Shown here: in pieces, positions 28,663-38,860 of the stretch
Layout of the letters: every line of letters starts with the position of its first letter
Position numbering within the stretch: the stretch's first letter is position 1
Assembly (NCBI RefSeq): GCF_019704315.1
Contig: NZ_AP024597.1
Span: forward strand, 2,326,001 to 2,390,000
Direction: 5' to 3'
Length of the DNA stretch: 64,000 nt
Origin: Stygiolobus caldivivus
GTDB lineage: Archaea > Thermoproteota > Thermoprotei_A > Sulfolobales > Sulfolobaceae
Translations under genes and position numbers: made by a program
Notes under the pieces: model-generated
What the model was told of the DNA's origin: nothing
The model's input: the letters and a program-made list of their open reading frames with translations, nothing else
Database searches by the model: none

Positions 28663-28956
28663 TATAACACCCTAGATAAACACCATCGATATGGTATTTA
28701 ACTTTATCTTCATAAGCCTGACACTATTATATACATAGAGATAAGAGGTAGAGTAGCCATTAGCGTACAGTAGTAGAAGTATCCCGTACAATTAAAAGCC
28801 ACTTTTGCATACCTTTAACTGATCCTCTAAGCCCTTAGCTGAGATATTTTCTCCACTTAAAACTACAAGGACCGTGAGGATCTACAGATTATCTGACGTT
28901 AAGTCATAAAGGGATAAAATGTTTAAGGAGTTAAAACGTTACTAGACAAAACGGAC

Positions 28957-30048
28957 ATGGAAGAATTACTATATGCAAAAGCCATCAGGCTCATAATCGA
29001 AAAGAAGACGTCACCTGAAAAAGCATTTGACCTTGCTTATAAATCGCTTAAGATAAGAGGAGATAGAAAGGCTTTGTATCAAAAATTCTTAGAAATCTTA
29101 AAAAAATACTACTACGGTACTTACATATTTCCTGATAGGGGGATAGAAGAAATAGTAAGATTAGTTAATAATGAAGAGGAAAACGTACCTTTTAAGCTAC
29201 CCAGCTGGGCTGAAACTAGGTTGAAAAAAGTTTGCGGGGTGTCGTCTCTGAATGAATTATTAAACAAGGAAACCTGGATAAGAGTAAACACACTGAAAAC
29301 TGATATCGGGAGTGTTATCAACACTCTGAAGGACAAAAAAGTGATGGTCGAGAAAGACTCTTTCGACTTCTTGTACCGAGTCATCGAAACTAAGATAAGG
29401 ATATCTGACCTTGAAGAGTTCAAAGAAGGTAAGATAGTAATACAAGATAAGGCCAGCATATACCCAGTGATATTCTTAGACCCTAAACCAGGTGAGAAAA
29501 TACTTGAAATAGGAAGCGCACCAGGTATGAAAACATCCTTAATTCAACAATTGACTGACAACAGAGCATATGTGGTCGCAGTAGATATCTCGGAGAGGAG
29601 AATTAAACTCCAACAACAATTAATGGCAAAATTATCGGTAGAAAACGTAGAATTAATAAACGGAGATGGTTCCCATATACCGATCAGAGAGGCAGATAAG
29701 GTACTCATTGACGCACCGTGCAGTAATAGCGGGACTATAGCGTCTGATCCGTCAATCTTTTTAAGATTAAATAAAAGTGAAATGCTAAGGCTGTCTCGAC
29801 TCCAGAACAAAATACTTAAGGAAGCTATGAGACTAAAAAAGACCACTGTCTTCTCTACTTGTTCATTATTCCCGGAAGAAGGTGAGAGGCTAGCTGAGAA
29901 ATACGAAAAATACTTAGTCCCAATAAGGCTCAATAAAACCAACTTTGGCTATAAGAGGAGTAGAGTGTGGATGAGAGTAGTAAGGTTTTATCCCAACATC
30001 CACCATACGGAAGGATTTTTTATATCGAAATTTAACTTTAGCTTATGA
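28957..30048 (+). CDS. RNA m5C methyltransferase, NOL1/NOP2/Sun (RsmB-like)
   Basis: 363 aa. SAM-dependent cytosine-C5 RNA methyltransferase. An N-terminal NusB-like helical part (about 1-90) is followed by a linker and the Rossmann domain: LEIGSAPGMKTSLIQQL (about 187, motif I), VDAPC-type motif IV DAPCSNSGT (about 252) with one catalytic Cys, and STCSLFPEEGE (about 299, motif VI) with the second Cys. Whether tRNA or rRNA is the target cannot be told. The next gene overlaps its stop by 4 bases (ATGA), so the two are co-translated. Confidence 0.92.
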   Translation: MEELLYAKAIRLIIEKKTSPEKAFDLAYKSLKIRGDRKALYQKFLEILKKYYYGTYIFPDRGIEEIVRLVNNEEENVPFKLPSWAETRLKKVCGVSSLNELLNKETWIRVNTLKTDIGSVINTLKDKKVMVEKDSFDFLYRVIETKIRISDLEEFKEGKIVIQDKASIYPVIFLDPKPGEKILEIGSAPGMKTSLIQQLTDNRAYVVAVDISERRIKLQQQLMAKLSVENVELINGDGSHIPIREADKVLIDAPCSNSGTIASDPSIFLRLNKSEMLRLSRLQNKILKEAMRLKKTTVFSTCSLFPEEGERLAEKYEKYLVPIRLNKTNFGYKRSRVWMRVVRFYPNIHHTEGFFISKFNFSL

Positions 30049-30305
30049 AACAGTGCCCTAGATGCGGGTACTTTAATCAGGATATCGCTAACTATTGCGC
30101 TAGGTGCGGTTTCTACCTAAACCAATATACCCCGACCTTTAGCTATTACAGCACTTATCCTCCTTACTATACCCCGCCACAACCACCATATTATCCCCCA
30201 CAGCTAAGCCAAAAGAAAGTAGAAAGACCTGCTTTCCCGCTCTATGCCCTTATCCTCGGGATAACTGCCGTATTAACCGCAGTAATCCTAGCTACTATCC
30301 GCTAA
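30045..30305 (+). CDS. Small zinc-ribbon membrane protein
   Basis: 86 aa. N-terminal zinc ribbon CPRCGYFNQDIANYCARCG (residues 4-22), a Tyr/Pro-rich linker (about 28-60) and a C-terminal membrane helix (about 66-84), so it is tail-anchored with the ribbon in the cytoplasm. It overlaps the methyltransferase gene by ATGA. Same design as the 1345, 11717 and 19117 products: ribbon, low-complexity linker, hydrophobic part. Confidence 0.85.
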   Translation: MKQCPRCGYFNQDIANYCARCGFYLNQYTPTFSYYSTYPPYYTPPQPPYYPPQLSQKKVERPAFPLYALILGITAVLTAVILATIR

Positions 30306-30908
30306 TCTCTGAAAATATTTATAGAAAACAATTAAGAAATAAAATGCCGGAATTGCTGGGATCCAATATAAGTAAGGGAGTAGACCATAAGATTTATCTA
30401 CAATTTCACCAGCTTCAAAACTGGCTGCAATTAAAAGTTCTACCGCAACCATCAGGTACATGTAAAACAACCTTATAGTCGCCTTTCTTAACCCGTTACT
30501 GCTAGCGTCAAAAATAAAATAAATACCGCTGGCAGAAGCTACTGCATAAGCAGGTAACTCTAACCATGAATGAGGCAAAGTAAAAAGGTAAAGAGATATT
30601 GTTAACCCCGGGGTACCTACTATAGACCCGTTTATGGCTACTACCAGACCCGTTTCAATTATACTGAATACTAACATCGCGAGACCAAATAAAGGGATAA
30701 AATCCAGTGTAGCTACGGATAGGTTATGTAAGAAAATACTGAAAAGGACTATAAAATATGGTTCGTAGACGAGATTATTATAAACTACGGTAAGCCCACC
30801 ATATTGAGACGCCAGAGACGGGTTGTAGAACGAAGAAAACAATAGAAATAGCCCTATCTCACCAAGAAAAATTATAATAAATAACGTTAATGGACGCAAC
30901 AACTTCAT
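30288..30908 (-). CDS. SpoIIM-like (DUF95) membrane protein
   Basis: 206 aa with about five hydrophobic helices. The diagnostic motif is LPHSWLELPAYAVASASGIY (about residue 110), matching the PHG-x-LELPA pattern of stage II sporulation protein M family proteins. Archaeal members are not linked to sporulation; some appear beside membrane-remodelling or regulator genes. 3' end overlaps the convergent zinc-ribbon gene by 18 bases. Confidence 0.87.
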   Translation of the reverse strand: MKLLRPLTLFIIIFLGEIGLFLLFSSFYNPSLASQYGGLTVVYNNLVYEPYFIVLFSIFLHNLSVATLDFIPLFGLAMLVFSIIETGLVVAINGSIVGTPGLTISLYLFTLPHSWLELPAYAVASASGIYFIFDASSNGLRKATIRLFYMYLMVAVELLIAASFEAGEIVDKSYGLLPYLYWIPAIPAFYFLIVFYKYFQRLADSS

Positions 30909-31304
30909 AGTAATCAGTAACGTCTTTAACGTAAAAAACCTTTCTGAAATTTAAATAAATGGGATTGCTTTATGTAACGTCAGTCCTTTAAAGTACAGTT
31001 AAAAAAGGTGGCTAAACCATTTAACTATTAGGGTATATCTTCTTTATTTTGATAAGTACATAGGCAGTGTCCGCGTCTAAGCTATTTATATACTACGTGA
31101 TACTTAAATGAGGATATTAATAACACGGATCTTTCTTAAACTCCTTGGGGTAAGCCTAAAGTTACCAAGACGAGTTAAAATACATGCGTAGGAACTGTAG
31201 TAAGAATTTTCTTATTACCATCAAATTCGTATACTTCATCATTAAATCAGCTTGTAGAGTGAACTTGCGAATAAACTTTTTAGGTAGAGAAATTATAAAA
31301 GAGT
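30909..31304. other. Spacer, nothing recognised
   Basis: About 395 bases between the divergent genes at 30908 and 31305. A 76-codon frame from 31184 overlaps the next gene in another phase and looks like a shadow. No structure identified. Confidence 0.5.
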
Positions 31305-31694
31305 ATGGGAATTTTCAAAAAAGAAAAAGTCTATACAACGCAAAAAGACGTAGGGCAGATTATAAACCAGTTTGTTACATACTTAGAACAAAAGGGGTTC
31401 AAAACTCAGTATAAAGAGGAGAACGGAAAAGCAATAGTCCAAGCCCAGAAGGGAGGAATATTACGCGATTTAATTGCAGCAGATAGGGCTTTGACATTTA
31501 CATTCGAAAAGTTAGGAGAACAGTTAAAAGTCACTGCTGGGATAGGTAAATGGATACAAAATATAGGGGTCACTGCTGTAGAAACAATCCTCCTATCACC
31601 TTTATTCTTAGCTATAGACGTGCCCGAAATGTTGTGGACAGAACACGTAGAGTCAGACCTAATGAAAGGACTGGACAATATAATAAACTCCTAG
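31305..31694 (+). CDS. Unknown protein, paralogue of 11717 product without zinc ribbon
   Basis: 129 aa. Aligns with the N-terminal domain of the 11717-12295 protein over most of its length, including IVQAQKGGILRDLIAADRAL and a moderately hydrophobic stretch (about 85-105, TAVETILLSPLFLAID) followed by LWTEHVESDLMKGL. It ends where its paralogue has the linker and zinc ribbon, so it is a domain-only version. Convergent with elp3 with a 4-base overlap of the stops. Confidence 0.8.
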   Translation: MGIFKKEKVYTTQKDVGQIINQFVTYLEQKGFKTQYKEENGKAIVQAQKGGILRDLIAADRALTFTFEKLGEQLKVTAGIGKWIQNIGVTAVETILLSPLFLAIDVPEMLWTEHVESDLMKGLDNIINS

Positions 31695-33085
31695 ACCAGT
31701 TCCTTCTCCATATAAGGGTAAGCGTTTTTGTACCCCTTCTTCCTATAATATTCCCTAGCCCCTATACCGGAAAGTACGAGGATCCTTTTAGCGTCGAGTT
31801 CATCAACAGATATCTTCTCAGCTTCAGCCAACAACTTAGAACCGTATCCCTTATGTTGAAAACTGAGGTCATCCCACAGCCCTACAGGTGTCTCAAGGCC
31901 GTAAATGTGGAGCTCTCTCACAATACTTATCTTTTCTACATCAGAAGGCTTTCTTAGCCTCAAGTAGCCTACTACAGTACCGTCATCGAACTCGAAAGAA
32001 AGGAAAACTTCCAAACCTTTACTGGCTTCATAGACATACTTTCTTAACTTCGGTTCTCCTCTGGGTATCTCCCCAGTATGTAACCACCTTACCCCGACTT
32101 CTCTAAACCTTATCTCATTTATTTTCACGCCTTTTTCTAAAGCCCTTTTCTCTACGAGTTCCCTCAAATTCCCCTTTTTGTTCCCGTCTAGTATTATAGG
32201 GGCAGGGATGTCCCTCTGGACCCTCATTACCCTAACCCAAGGAGGGATGAAACGATACATTTCAGATATAAGCTCGACCAATGTCTCAGTATCGTAGGGT
32301 TTATATAACCCCCTCTTCCATACCTCAGCTAGAGGTGCAGTTTCTACCACCAGTGTAGGGTAAATTTTCAACATGTCCGGCATGAAATCGGGGTCTGAAA
32401 AAAGCCTCTTAAAGCCCTCAAGGTCTTTGTCAGGGTCAGAACCCGGTAGGCCCAGCATTACGTGATAGACGACCTTAAAGCCCCTATCTTTTAAAATCCT
32501 AGTCGACTCAATCGAGTCCTTAACAGTATGCCCCCTATTACTTCTCATAAGTAGTTCGTCATATACTGTCTGTACTCCTAGTTCTACCTTAGTGGCCCCG
32601 AGCCTTAGCATCTGCTTAGCCTCTCTCTCCTTACCCCAGTCAGGCTTAGTCTCAACTGTCATCCCGACACACCTGATATTGGCTGACTCATTCCTTAGCT
32701 GGGCTTCCTCTAAATAAACAAAACCGGGCTTTGATGAGTCGGGATACCTATTCATACCTTCTAATGCTTGTGTCACAAACCATTCTTGATAATCTAGGGG
32801 AGTAGCTAAGAAAGTCCCTCCCATTATAATCAGCTCGACCTTACTCGGGATATGCCCGTTAGCCTCATACTGCCTCAGTCTAGATTGTACTTGATAAAAA
32901 GGGTCGTAGCTATTCTCAATAGCCCTCATTAGAGTAGGCTCCTTTCCGTAGTAGCTTTGGGGAGTGTTATAATCCACACCTCCCGGGCAGAAAATACATT
33001 TACCGTGCGGGCACCTAGAGGGAGCAGTCATTACTGAGACGACCGTAACACCAGATAGCATCCTTATAGGTTTCCTCACTAGCAT
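31691..33085 (-). CDS. elp3: Elp3: tRNA U34 carboxymethylating radical SAM/acetyltransferase
   Basis: 464 aa. The radical SAM cluster motif has the Elp3-specific spacing C-x4-C-x2-C (C25, C30, C33 in CPHGKCIFC). The N-terminal domain carries TRMethyl-type segments GGTFLATPLDYQEWFV and GVQTVYDELL. The C-terminal GNAT acetyltransferase domain ends with HKGYGSKLLAEAEKI (about 420-435) and the usual YYRKKGY. Archaeal Elp3 acts alone to make the cm5U34 precursor using acetyl-CoA and SAM. Length and motifs are complete. Confidence 0.95.
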   Translation of the reverse strand: MLVRKPIRMLSGVTVVSVMTAPSRCPHGKCIFCPGGVDYNTPQSYYGKEPTLMRAIENSYDPFYQVQSRLRQYEANGHIPSKVELIIMGGTFLATPLDYQEWFVTQALEGMNRYPDSSKPGFVYLEEAQLRNESANIRCVGMTVETKPDWGKEREAKQMLRLGATKVELGVQTVYDELLMRSNRGHTVKDSIESTRILKDRGFKVVYHVMLGLPGSDPDKDLEGFKRLFSDPDFMPDMLKIYPTLVVETAPLAEVWKRGLYKPYDTETLVELISEMYRFIPPWVRVMRVQRDIPAPIILDGNKKGNLRELVEKRALEKGVKINEIRFREVGVRWLHTGEIPRGEPKLRKYVYEASKGLEVFLSFEFDDGTVVGYLRLRKPSDVEKISIVRELHIYGLETPVGLWDDLSFQHKGYGSKLLAEAEKISVDELDAKRILVLSGIGAREYYRKKGYKNAYPYMEKELV

Positions 33086-33216
33086 TGTTGTATCTGATCT
33101 CGCGTGGATATTTAAAACAAGTTATAACCTTAAAGGCCTCATCTTAGGGGCCTGACGTGATTTGTCGAAAAGTAAATAATCAAAATTTTTAACTGTAAGT
33201 ATATACTAAATCTTGT

Positions 33217-34542
33217 ATGAAACTCACCTGGAAGTCAGTCCTTATCTCAGGAATGGGCGTATTTTCAGATGGTTACAACTTGTACTCGCTATCACTAATG
33301 ATATACACTATATCTGCGTTTATCCCCATGACTAAGATAACAGAAGGGTTGCTGGTCGCAGGCTCCTATCTAGGTGCCGCAGTTTCAGCACTACTTTTCG
33401 GGCTCATCTCGGATATTGAAGGGAGGAAGAAAATGTACGGGATAGACGTTACTCTAATGGCTATAGGAGCAGCTTTACAAGCTTTATCGCAAAACTATAG
33501 TGAACTCTTCCTTTCAAGGTTACTATTAGGCATGGGTGTAGGTGCAGACTACGTGTTATCCCCTATAATAGTAGCAGAAAACGCTGAAAAACAAAAGAGG
33601 GGAAGAGCAATGGTAATAACATTCGCGGTAATGTGGGGCCTAGGCGCTGTACTAGCAGCCTTCGTAGACCAGTTAACATTACAATTACCTCAATCACTAG
33701 CATGGAGGATAGTATTAGGTCTCGGTGCTGTCCCCGCATTGTCTGTAATATTCGCGAGGAGAAAACTGACTGAGACCTTACTTTTCCTGTCAAAAGTTAG
33801 ACCTGATGAAAAAGAAATCAGGGATCTAGAAAAAGAAGGGGTTAACGTCAAAATAGATATAGATAAGGGCAGCTTTAGAGAGAGGTTTATGTCCTCTCTA
33901 TTCCTAGTGATCATCTCAGCAGTATTGTGGTTACTCTATGATATCTACTCGTCTACATTCGCCATATACGGACCTATAACAATTGCCTATAACTTAGGTA
34001 TAACACCGATAATGTTTACATACATTGCACAGTTCTTTGCGGGGATCCCAGGCCAGTTACTCTGTATTTTCTTAATAGATAAAATAGGGAGAAAACCATT
34101 AATAGTGATAGGATATACCGGTGTATCAATATGGCTAATCCTTTATTCACTACTACTCTTAGACCCGTCATTATTCGGCCTATATGAGACCGGTAAACTA
34201 ACGGGTGAAGGTGCAGTTTTAGGACTAACATTCTACATGTTAAATTACTTGTTTTCTGCCATGGGACCTGCGTCAATAATAGGCTCCGGAATGGTCACCC
34301 CTGAACTAGTCCACACTAAAATAAGGGGGACTTCACAAGCTATCAGCGTAGCAGTAGATAGGACAGCATCAGCTACCGTGATCTCACTATTCCCTTCGCT
34401 AGTATCCATTATAGGGTTAGGAGGAATGGTAGGGATTTACGGTATAGTAGCGCTATTATCGGCACTAATAACACTATTCCTAGTCCCAGAGACTAAAGGA
34501 CAAGAATTAGATAGAGTTAAGAGAGTGGTGACTAAAATTTAA
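33217..34542 (+). CDS. MFS transporter, sugar/metabolite porter type
   Basis: 441 aa with 12 predicted helices. Motif A-like loops [12 protein letters not shown] (about 67) and [12 protein letters not shown] (about 290) mark both halves, and [21 protein letters not shown] (about 100) is typical of the metabolite:proton symporter group. The end [11 protein letters not shown] is the sugar-porter-like C-terminal signature. Substrate not predictable. Monocistronic, divergent from elp3 (131 bases apart). Confidence 0.92.
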   Translation: MKLTWKSVLISGMGVFSDGYNLYSLSLMIYTISAFIPMTKITEGLLVAGSYLGAAVSALLFGLISDIEGRKKMYGIDVTLMAIGAALQALSQNYSELFLSRLLLGMGVGADYVLSPIIVAENAEKQKRGRAMVITFAVMWGLGAVLAAFVDQLTLQLPQSLAWRIVLGLGAVPALSVIFARRKLTETLLFLSKVRPDEKEIRDLEKEGVNVKIDIDKGSFRERFMSSLFLVIISAVLWLLYDIYSSTFAIYGPITIAYNLGITPIMFTYIAQFFAGIPGQLLCIFLIDKIGRKPLIVIGYTGVSIWLILYSLLLLDPSLFGLYETGKLTGEGAVLGLTFYMLNYLFSAMGPASIIGSGMVTPELVHTKIRGTSQAISVAVDRTASATVISLFPSLVSIIGLGGMVGIYGIVALLSALITLFLVPETKGQELDRVKRVVTKI

Positions 34543-35037
34543 AGCTGAAATGCAGATAAAGCATGTGGTATTTTTATAAGAATTACAAAAGGATAAAAAG
34601 GCCCCATGTTTATCTGTGTTTGGCACGAGTGAGTTTAAGCCATATGATTACACCCCCAATAAGGTAGATAGTGTGTCGCCTCCGCACTTATTATGGGGAG
34701 GACTATAAGTGTGTGTAGGAAGGGCAGTGAGGAGAAGGCTGAAATACTCGAAGGCTTTTTCCCCTACGCGGCATTTACAGTCCTTTCCAAGAGAACAAGC
34801 TGGTTCAGAAACGTGTAGTTCAGTATTATCCTTAACGCTTATGTACATACTTATACCCATTCTATGTTAGATGCCTAAGGAATTGGAGCTTAAGCTGAGG
34901 AATTGACAATCTCTTACGCCTAGTTAGTAAAAAGATGACAAACGTAACGATTTTACCTAAACTACAACTCGCGTCATAAAGGCTTTAAGAAATTTATTCT
35001 ACCCTCTTCACCGTTTGAAAACGCACTACACAGTTTA
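34543..35037. other. Spacer with GC-richer unidentified stretch
   Basis: About 495 bases. From about 34680 to 34860 the composition is GC-richer, and a plus-strand frame reads GRAVRRRLKYSKAFSPTRHL, possibly a decayed gene end; a minus-strand frame overlaps it. A small stem CCTCC / GGAGG lies near 34678-34702. I cannot assign either. Confidence 0.35.
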
Positions 35038-35535
35038 TCACACTTTCAACCCCCGCTCCGCCGTCTCGTGCACAAGACCGAGTACCTCCCGCACAATATT
35101 AACCAATGGCTCATATCCCCTCTCCATCTAGCCATTTATAACCCCATGCTTAAACAACATAAACCTCGCCCAGCTCCTAAAGAGGCCCTCGTCTTGTATA
35201 CCCATATAGACCTTAGCCTGGGCTATAACGTCATCATACGAATAACCCAAAGGAGACTGTACCTTACGCAGTACCACAAAGCCCGGCCATATTATTACTA
35301 CATTACTCACATTAACCTCACCGAACACCTTATTTATACTTCGAATAAACCAGCGGAGGAAAACCCCACACTCAAAATCCGACCCACGCCAAACCCGTAT
35401 ATCAGGTATAAGACCGGAGGAAAACCCCGTGATAACCATTTTAGTGATAAATGCGGGGTCAATGCTCACCCTTGCGGAACGTAGCCACTGATTTAACCCA
35501 GTCTTTCTTGACGCGGGCCATCTAAGTAAGGTCAT
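35038..35535 (-). pseudogene. Broken gene of unknown family (in-frame TAG)
   Basis: The frame starting at 35535 runs 135 codons (DIRVWRGSDFECGVFLRWF, VVIIWPGFVVLRKVQSPLGY) to a TAG. It then continues in the same frame with MERGYEPLVNIVREVLGL to a TGA at 35038. One nonsense codon therefore splits an otherwise open frame of about 165 codons, with higher GC than its neighbours. The continuous coding character on both sides supports a pseudogene. The opposite-strand frame looks like its shadow. No family recognised. Confidence 0.5.
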
Positions 35536-35578
35536 TTTACGTCTTCGAGACTTCTATTAAACTACAATAAACTAATGA

Positions 35579-35953
<375 letters not shown>

Positions 35954-36245
35954 ACACCTTTTCTTTCCCTTTTTACGTATTAGAGCGACCTGAGATACCC
36001 GACTTCGAGGATAAAGTTATGAATAATTTCAGATAAAGTGCGAGGTAAGACAGCTAGGGATTATAAATAGTCCTTAAATATGAAGCACCTTACTTGACCT
36101 TAGAAAGGTCTAAAAGATTTTTTATCACATTTTAGGGGAAACGACCGCCAAGGGAATAACTTATTTTCCTCATGTAGGTAAGTTTGTTAGCACTGTGTTT
36201 GAAACGTGACCTAAAGGTTCATTACAGAACACTATTAATAGGGAG

Positions 36246-36971
36246 TTACTCTATCACTATTTCCTCTAATACATGCTTCCTCATAAAGTCAGAAAAGGGA
36301 AAACAGAGCCCGTTCTTTATCACTCTTACCAACTTCTCTTCGTCCTTGACCCTGACACCCCCTATTACATCAATCCCGTAATCGAAGAGGACATCAGTCA
36401 TAGGTGTAGAGGGGCCTACTAAATAGACCTTAGCTGACCTGCTTAACTGCAACAGCCTCTCTATGCTCTTATTTATTATCGTAGTTGCCGTAAAGATGAC
36501 AATATCACTCTTTGGTATGACCTCCTCAGCCGCAAAGGTGTATAAAACGTTTTTACGCGAGTCGACTAGGTTAGGGTTTAGTTCCAAGACGTAAAACCGC
36601 TTGGCTTTCTCCCTGAACTTTTCGACATAAGGAAAAAAGTAACCTACCATAGTTACGACTTTTCCTTCGCTCTCCTGAAGGGCTAGGTCAAGTGCGTTAG
36701 CTATCTTATAGCTCTTGGGAATTGGCAATGCAGAGTTTATACCAGCCAGTCCAACTGAGGCTTCAAGAAAGTTCCAACTCCTTAGGAGCTGAGCTAACTC
36801 TTTAGTATTCATCTCATGCAAGCTGTTGACATCTCTTGGTTCTTCATTAAACCTATAAGTCATAGCCATCCCTGCATGAACTGACAAGACTACAGTCCAG
36901 CCTAAGCCTACAACCAAGTCCCTGACCTTTTCCTCAGGGATAATGGAAATCAGTTTTTCTATTAACTCCAT
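36246..36971 (-). CDS. DUF364/DUF4213 domain protein (putative metal-chelation fold)
   Basis: About 241 aa from the ATG at 36971 (MELIEKLISII); an upstream start at 36995 adds eight residues. The N-terminal region DLVVGLGWTVVLSVHAGMAMTYRF is the DUF4213 part. The C-terminal Rossmann-like DUF364 part has VTMVGYFFPYVEKF, LELNPNLVDSR and KVYLVGPSTPMTDVLFDYG. The family has been proposed to act on transition metals or pterin-like ligands; its reaction is not known. No metal transport genes adjacent. Confidence 0.85.
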   Translation of the reverse strand: MELIEKLISIIPEEKVRDLVVGLGWTVVLSVHAGMAMTYRFNEEPRDVNSLHEMNTKELAQLLRSWNFLEASVGLAGINSALPIPKSYKIANALDLALQESEGKVVTMVGYFFPYVEKFREKAKRFYVLELNPNLVDSRKNVLYTFAAEEVIPKSDIVIFTATTIINKSIERLLQLSRSAKVYLVGPSTPMTDVLFDYGIDVIGGVRVKDEEKLVRVIKNGLCFPFSDFMRKHVLEEIVIE

Positions 36972-36995
36972 AATTAGTACTGTAATATCTATCAT

Positions 36996-37719
36996 TAAAA
37001 ATATTTCTAGTCAGTAATTTTTAGTTACGACGTCCCTTCTTTTCACCCCTACTCCCACCTTTAGGGACCTTTTCGTTCTGTTTTCAGATATAGCTCGAGG
37101 AAAGGTACAATAGCGCCCTAACAATTATATTAGGGTATAGATAAAGGGTTACGTAAAGTTAGTGATACCTTCATAGCCATGTCCCAAGTCAAGGGTCGTC
37201 CTATAGCTGACCTTTAAGGTGTCAAAGTACGTAACATCGTCATCGGGCTTGTTACCGGGGCTAGATAATTAAAGTCCTTATGACAATAAATACCAAAGCG
37301 GTTTTGACTTTTGCTGGTGCAGTTTCACGACTTAACTTATACGCCTCATGATAGAGATATTCAGGCAGTGTCCCTTCGTGAGTACACGCCAAAAAGACCA
37401 TAATAACGTTGCCCTTTATAAGCTGATTAAGTATAATATACCGGCAAGTGCTTTAGAAAACGCAGAGACCAATAAAGGCACACTCTTTGTTGTTATTTTT
37501 TATGCCTAGATGAAAGAGATAACTAATAGTTATTGTAATTATACTCGGTCAGTTAATAAAGGGCAACAGTGCCGCTAATGTAAAGGTAAAAATTTGTTAA
37601 GCAGGAGAATGAGGACTTGCGCTTTAGTCCCTGACTAAGTATAAATTCACCCCTCTGCTAGTAAAGTGACCCTTCTTCACACGGAAAGACTATAAGCGGT
37701 TTATAATTCTATTTATTTC
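36996..37719. other. Spacer carrying a MITE-like element
   Basis: About 725 bases without a gene. The 104-bp element at 37540-37643 is described separately. Short GC-richer patches near 37030-37080 and 37190-37260 have no clear frame. Confidence 0.5.
37540..37643 (+). mobile_element. 104-bp MITE-like element, copy 1
   Basis: Ends are imperfect inverted repeats: TATACTCGGTCAG at 37540-37552 and CTGACTAAGTATA at 37631-37643, whose reverse complement is TATACTTAGTCAG (11 of 13 identical). A second element of exactly the same length with the same ends lies at 50307-50410 in the same orientation. The first 31 bases of the two copies match almost fully; the interiors differ. Possible 3-bp target duplication AAT on both sides. 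No coding capacity, so non-autonomous. Confidence 0.6.
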
Positions 37720-38028
37720 CTACACTAACCTCCTTGAGATACTCAGACAAGCTAATGCTGTGTCCTTATTGAGGCTCTCATGTCCGTAATCAGCGTCCTT
37801 TCTCCTCTCGTATAAGTAGAGTGAGTGCTTAGCCAAGTCGTCCTTACCTAAATTCTTTAGGATATTGATGAGTTTATCGCCCCTTCTGGGGATATTAGAC
37901 CCGAGTTTATTTGCCAAAACCTCTATTTGCATCCTGACCGCAAAATAACACGCTGAAACAGCCTTGTTATAACAGCCGACCTCTATATCTTTCTCAGCTT
38001 CATGTAGAAGGATATTAATTTTATCCAT
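37720..38028 (-). CDS. HEPN domain protein (toxin-like)
   Basis: 102 aa. The helical HEPN fold is suggested by KAVSACYFAVRMQIEVLANKL (helix 2) and the R-x6-H motif in YERRKDADYGHESL (about residues 72-82), which is the RNase catalytic motif in many HEPN toxins. Its ATG overlaps the end of the nucleotidyltransferase-like gene at 38021-38575 by 8 bases, the usual MNT/HEPN pairing. Predicted activity is RNA cleavage kept in check by the partner; not shown here. Confidence 0.8.
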   Translation of the reverse strand: MDKINILLHEAEKDIEVGCYNKAVSACYFAVRMQIEVLANKLGSNIPRRGDKLINILKNLGKDDLAKHSLYLYERRKDADYGHESLNKDTALACLSISRRLV

Positions 38029-38575
38029 TTTCCACTATGCGGAAGTTTATGGAACACTCGTATTTAGAGTTGACTTGTAAAGCTATCTCAGCCACACTCA
38101 TTATTAAAGAATCACTCTTCTCCCTCACAACAACCAAAACATTACTGTCATAAGCGTCGCTCTTCGTTACGTCGACTACTCCGCCTATCTTCAGTACTTT
38201 TTCCCTGAACTCATTAAAGGACTGCTCACAGTCATGAGGTTTACTTGAATACATAAACGCTTCTATAGTTTGGGTGTCCTCGACCGTGGATATGCGGAAG
38301 TTTATGGAACACTCGTATTTAGAGTTGACTTGTAAAGCTATCTCAGCCACACTCATTATTAAAGAATCACTCTTCTCCCTCACAACAACCAAAACATTAC
38401 TGTCATAAACAACGTCATTTTCGTCCAGACCAACAATCATAACTAGGTTATCACCGAGTTTTTCCCTAAGCAACCTCGTGAACTCAAATAGGGCTGAGTC
38501 CCATTCTCTCGTAAAATTTAACGTATACACATTACTACGTAATTTTCCCCGTGATATAAACTTTCTCAAGGGCAC
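38021..38575 (-). CDS. Nucleotidyltransferase-like (MNT) protein with exact internal duplication
   Basis: 184 aa. Contains two units, each ending in YDSNVLVVVREKSDSLIMSV and continuing to SINFRI. The second unit begins after FNEFREKVLKIGGVVDVTKSDA. YDSNVLVVV sits where MNT proteins carry the G-S..D-x-D metal site, and the acidic pair is degenerate here, so catalysis is doubtful. The duplicated stretch is identical at the DNA level over 118 bp (separate entries), offset exactly 85 codons so the frame is kept. Upstream partner of the HEPN gene. It may be a non-catalytic antitoxin or a recently duplicated allele. Confidence 0.7.
   Translation of the reverse strand: MPLRKFISRGKLRSNVYTLNFTREWDSALFEFTRLLREKLGDNLVMIVGLDENDVVYDSNVLVVVREKSDSLIMSVAEIALQVNSKYECSINFRISTVEDTQTIEAFMYSSKPHDCEQSFNEFREKVLKIGGVVDVTKSDAYDSNVLVVVREKSDSLIMSVAEIALQVNSKYECSINFRIVENG
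38036..38153 (-). repeat. 118-bp direct repeat, copy 1 (inside MNT gene)
   Basis: Identical base for base to 38291-38408, from TATGCGGAAG to CTGTCATAA on the plus strand. It encodes the C-terminal unit of the MNT-like protein. Offset between the copies is 255 bp. Confidence 0.95.
38291..38408 (-). repeat. 118-bp direct repeat, copy 2 (inside MNT gene)
   Basis: Same sequence as 38036-38153. Flanks differ on both sides, so either a 255-bp tandem duplication diverged only outside this block or gene conversion made the two units identical here. Confidence 0.95.
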
Positions 38576-38860
38576 TGTATGCTTGGACTTTGACGGAACC
38601 TTTTCGAATTGTGGTCATCTCTCATGAATTGGTTGACTCAGTATAGTAATAATACAGTATACAACGACCGTTCTGTATAAACTAAATTATTAACCCTTTA
38701 TTTTACGTCTTTTCACGTACTATGTATCAATAAGCTTAGTGTAAATTTTTCTAATCTATTATAGATAAGTAAAAGAAACCTTGAGGGAGCCGTAAAAGAC
38801 CTGGGGAAAGCCCACACTATTGAGCTAATTCCCGAAAATCACAAAAAGGGAGTACTCTGA

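Noticed and set aside
31184..31414. 76-codon plus frame before the gene at 31305
   Set aside because: Overlaps that gene in another phase; basic, low-complexity composition suggests a shadow.
34648..34860. 70-codon minus frame with two CxxxxxC-like pairs
   Set aside because: Overlaps an equally likely plus-strand frame; neither shows a motif or start signal.
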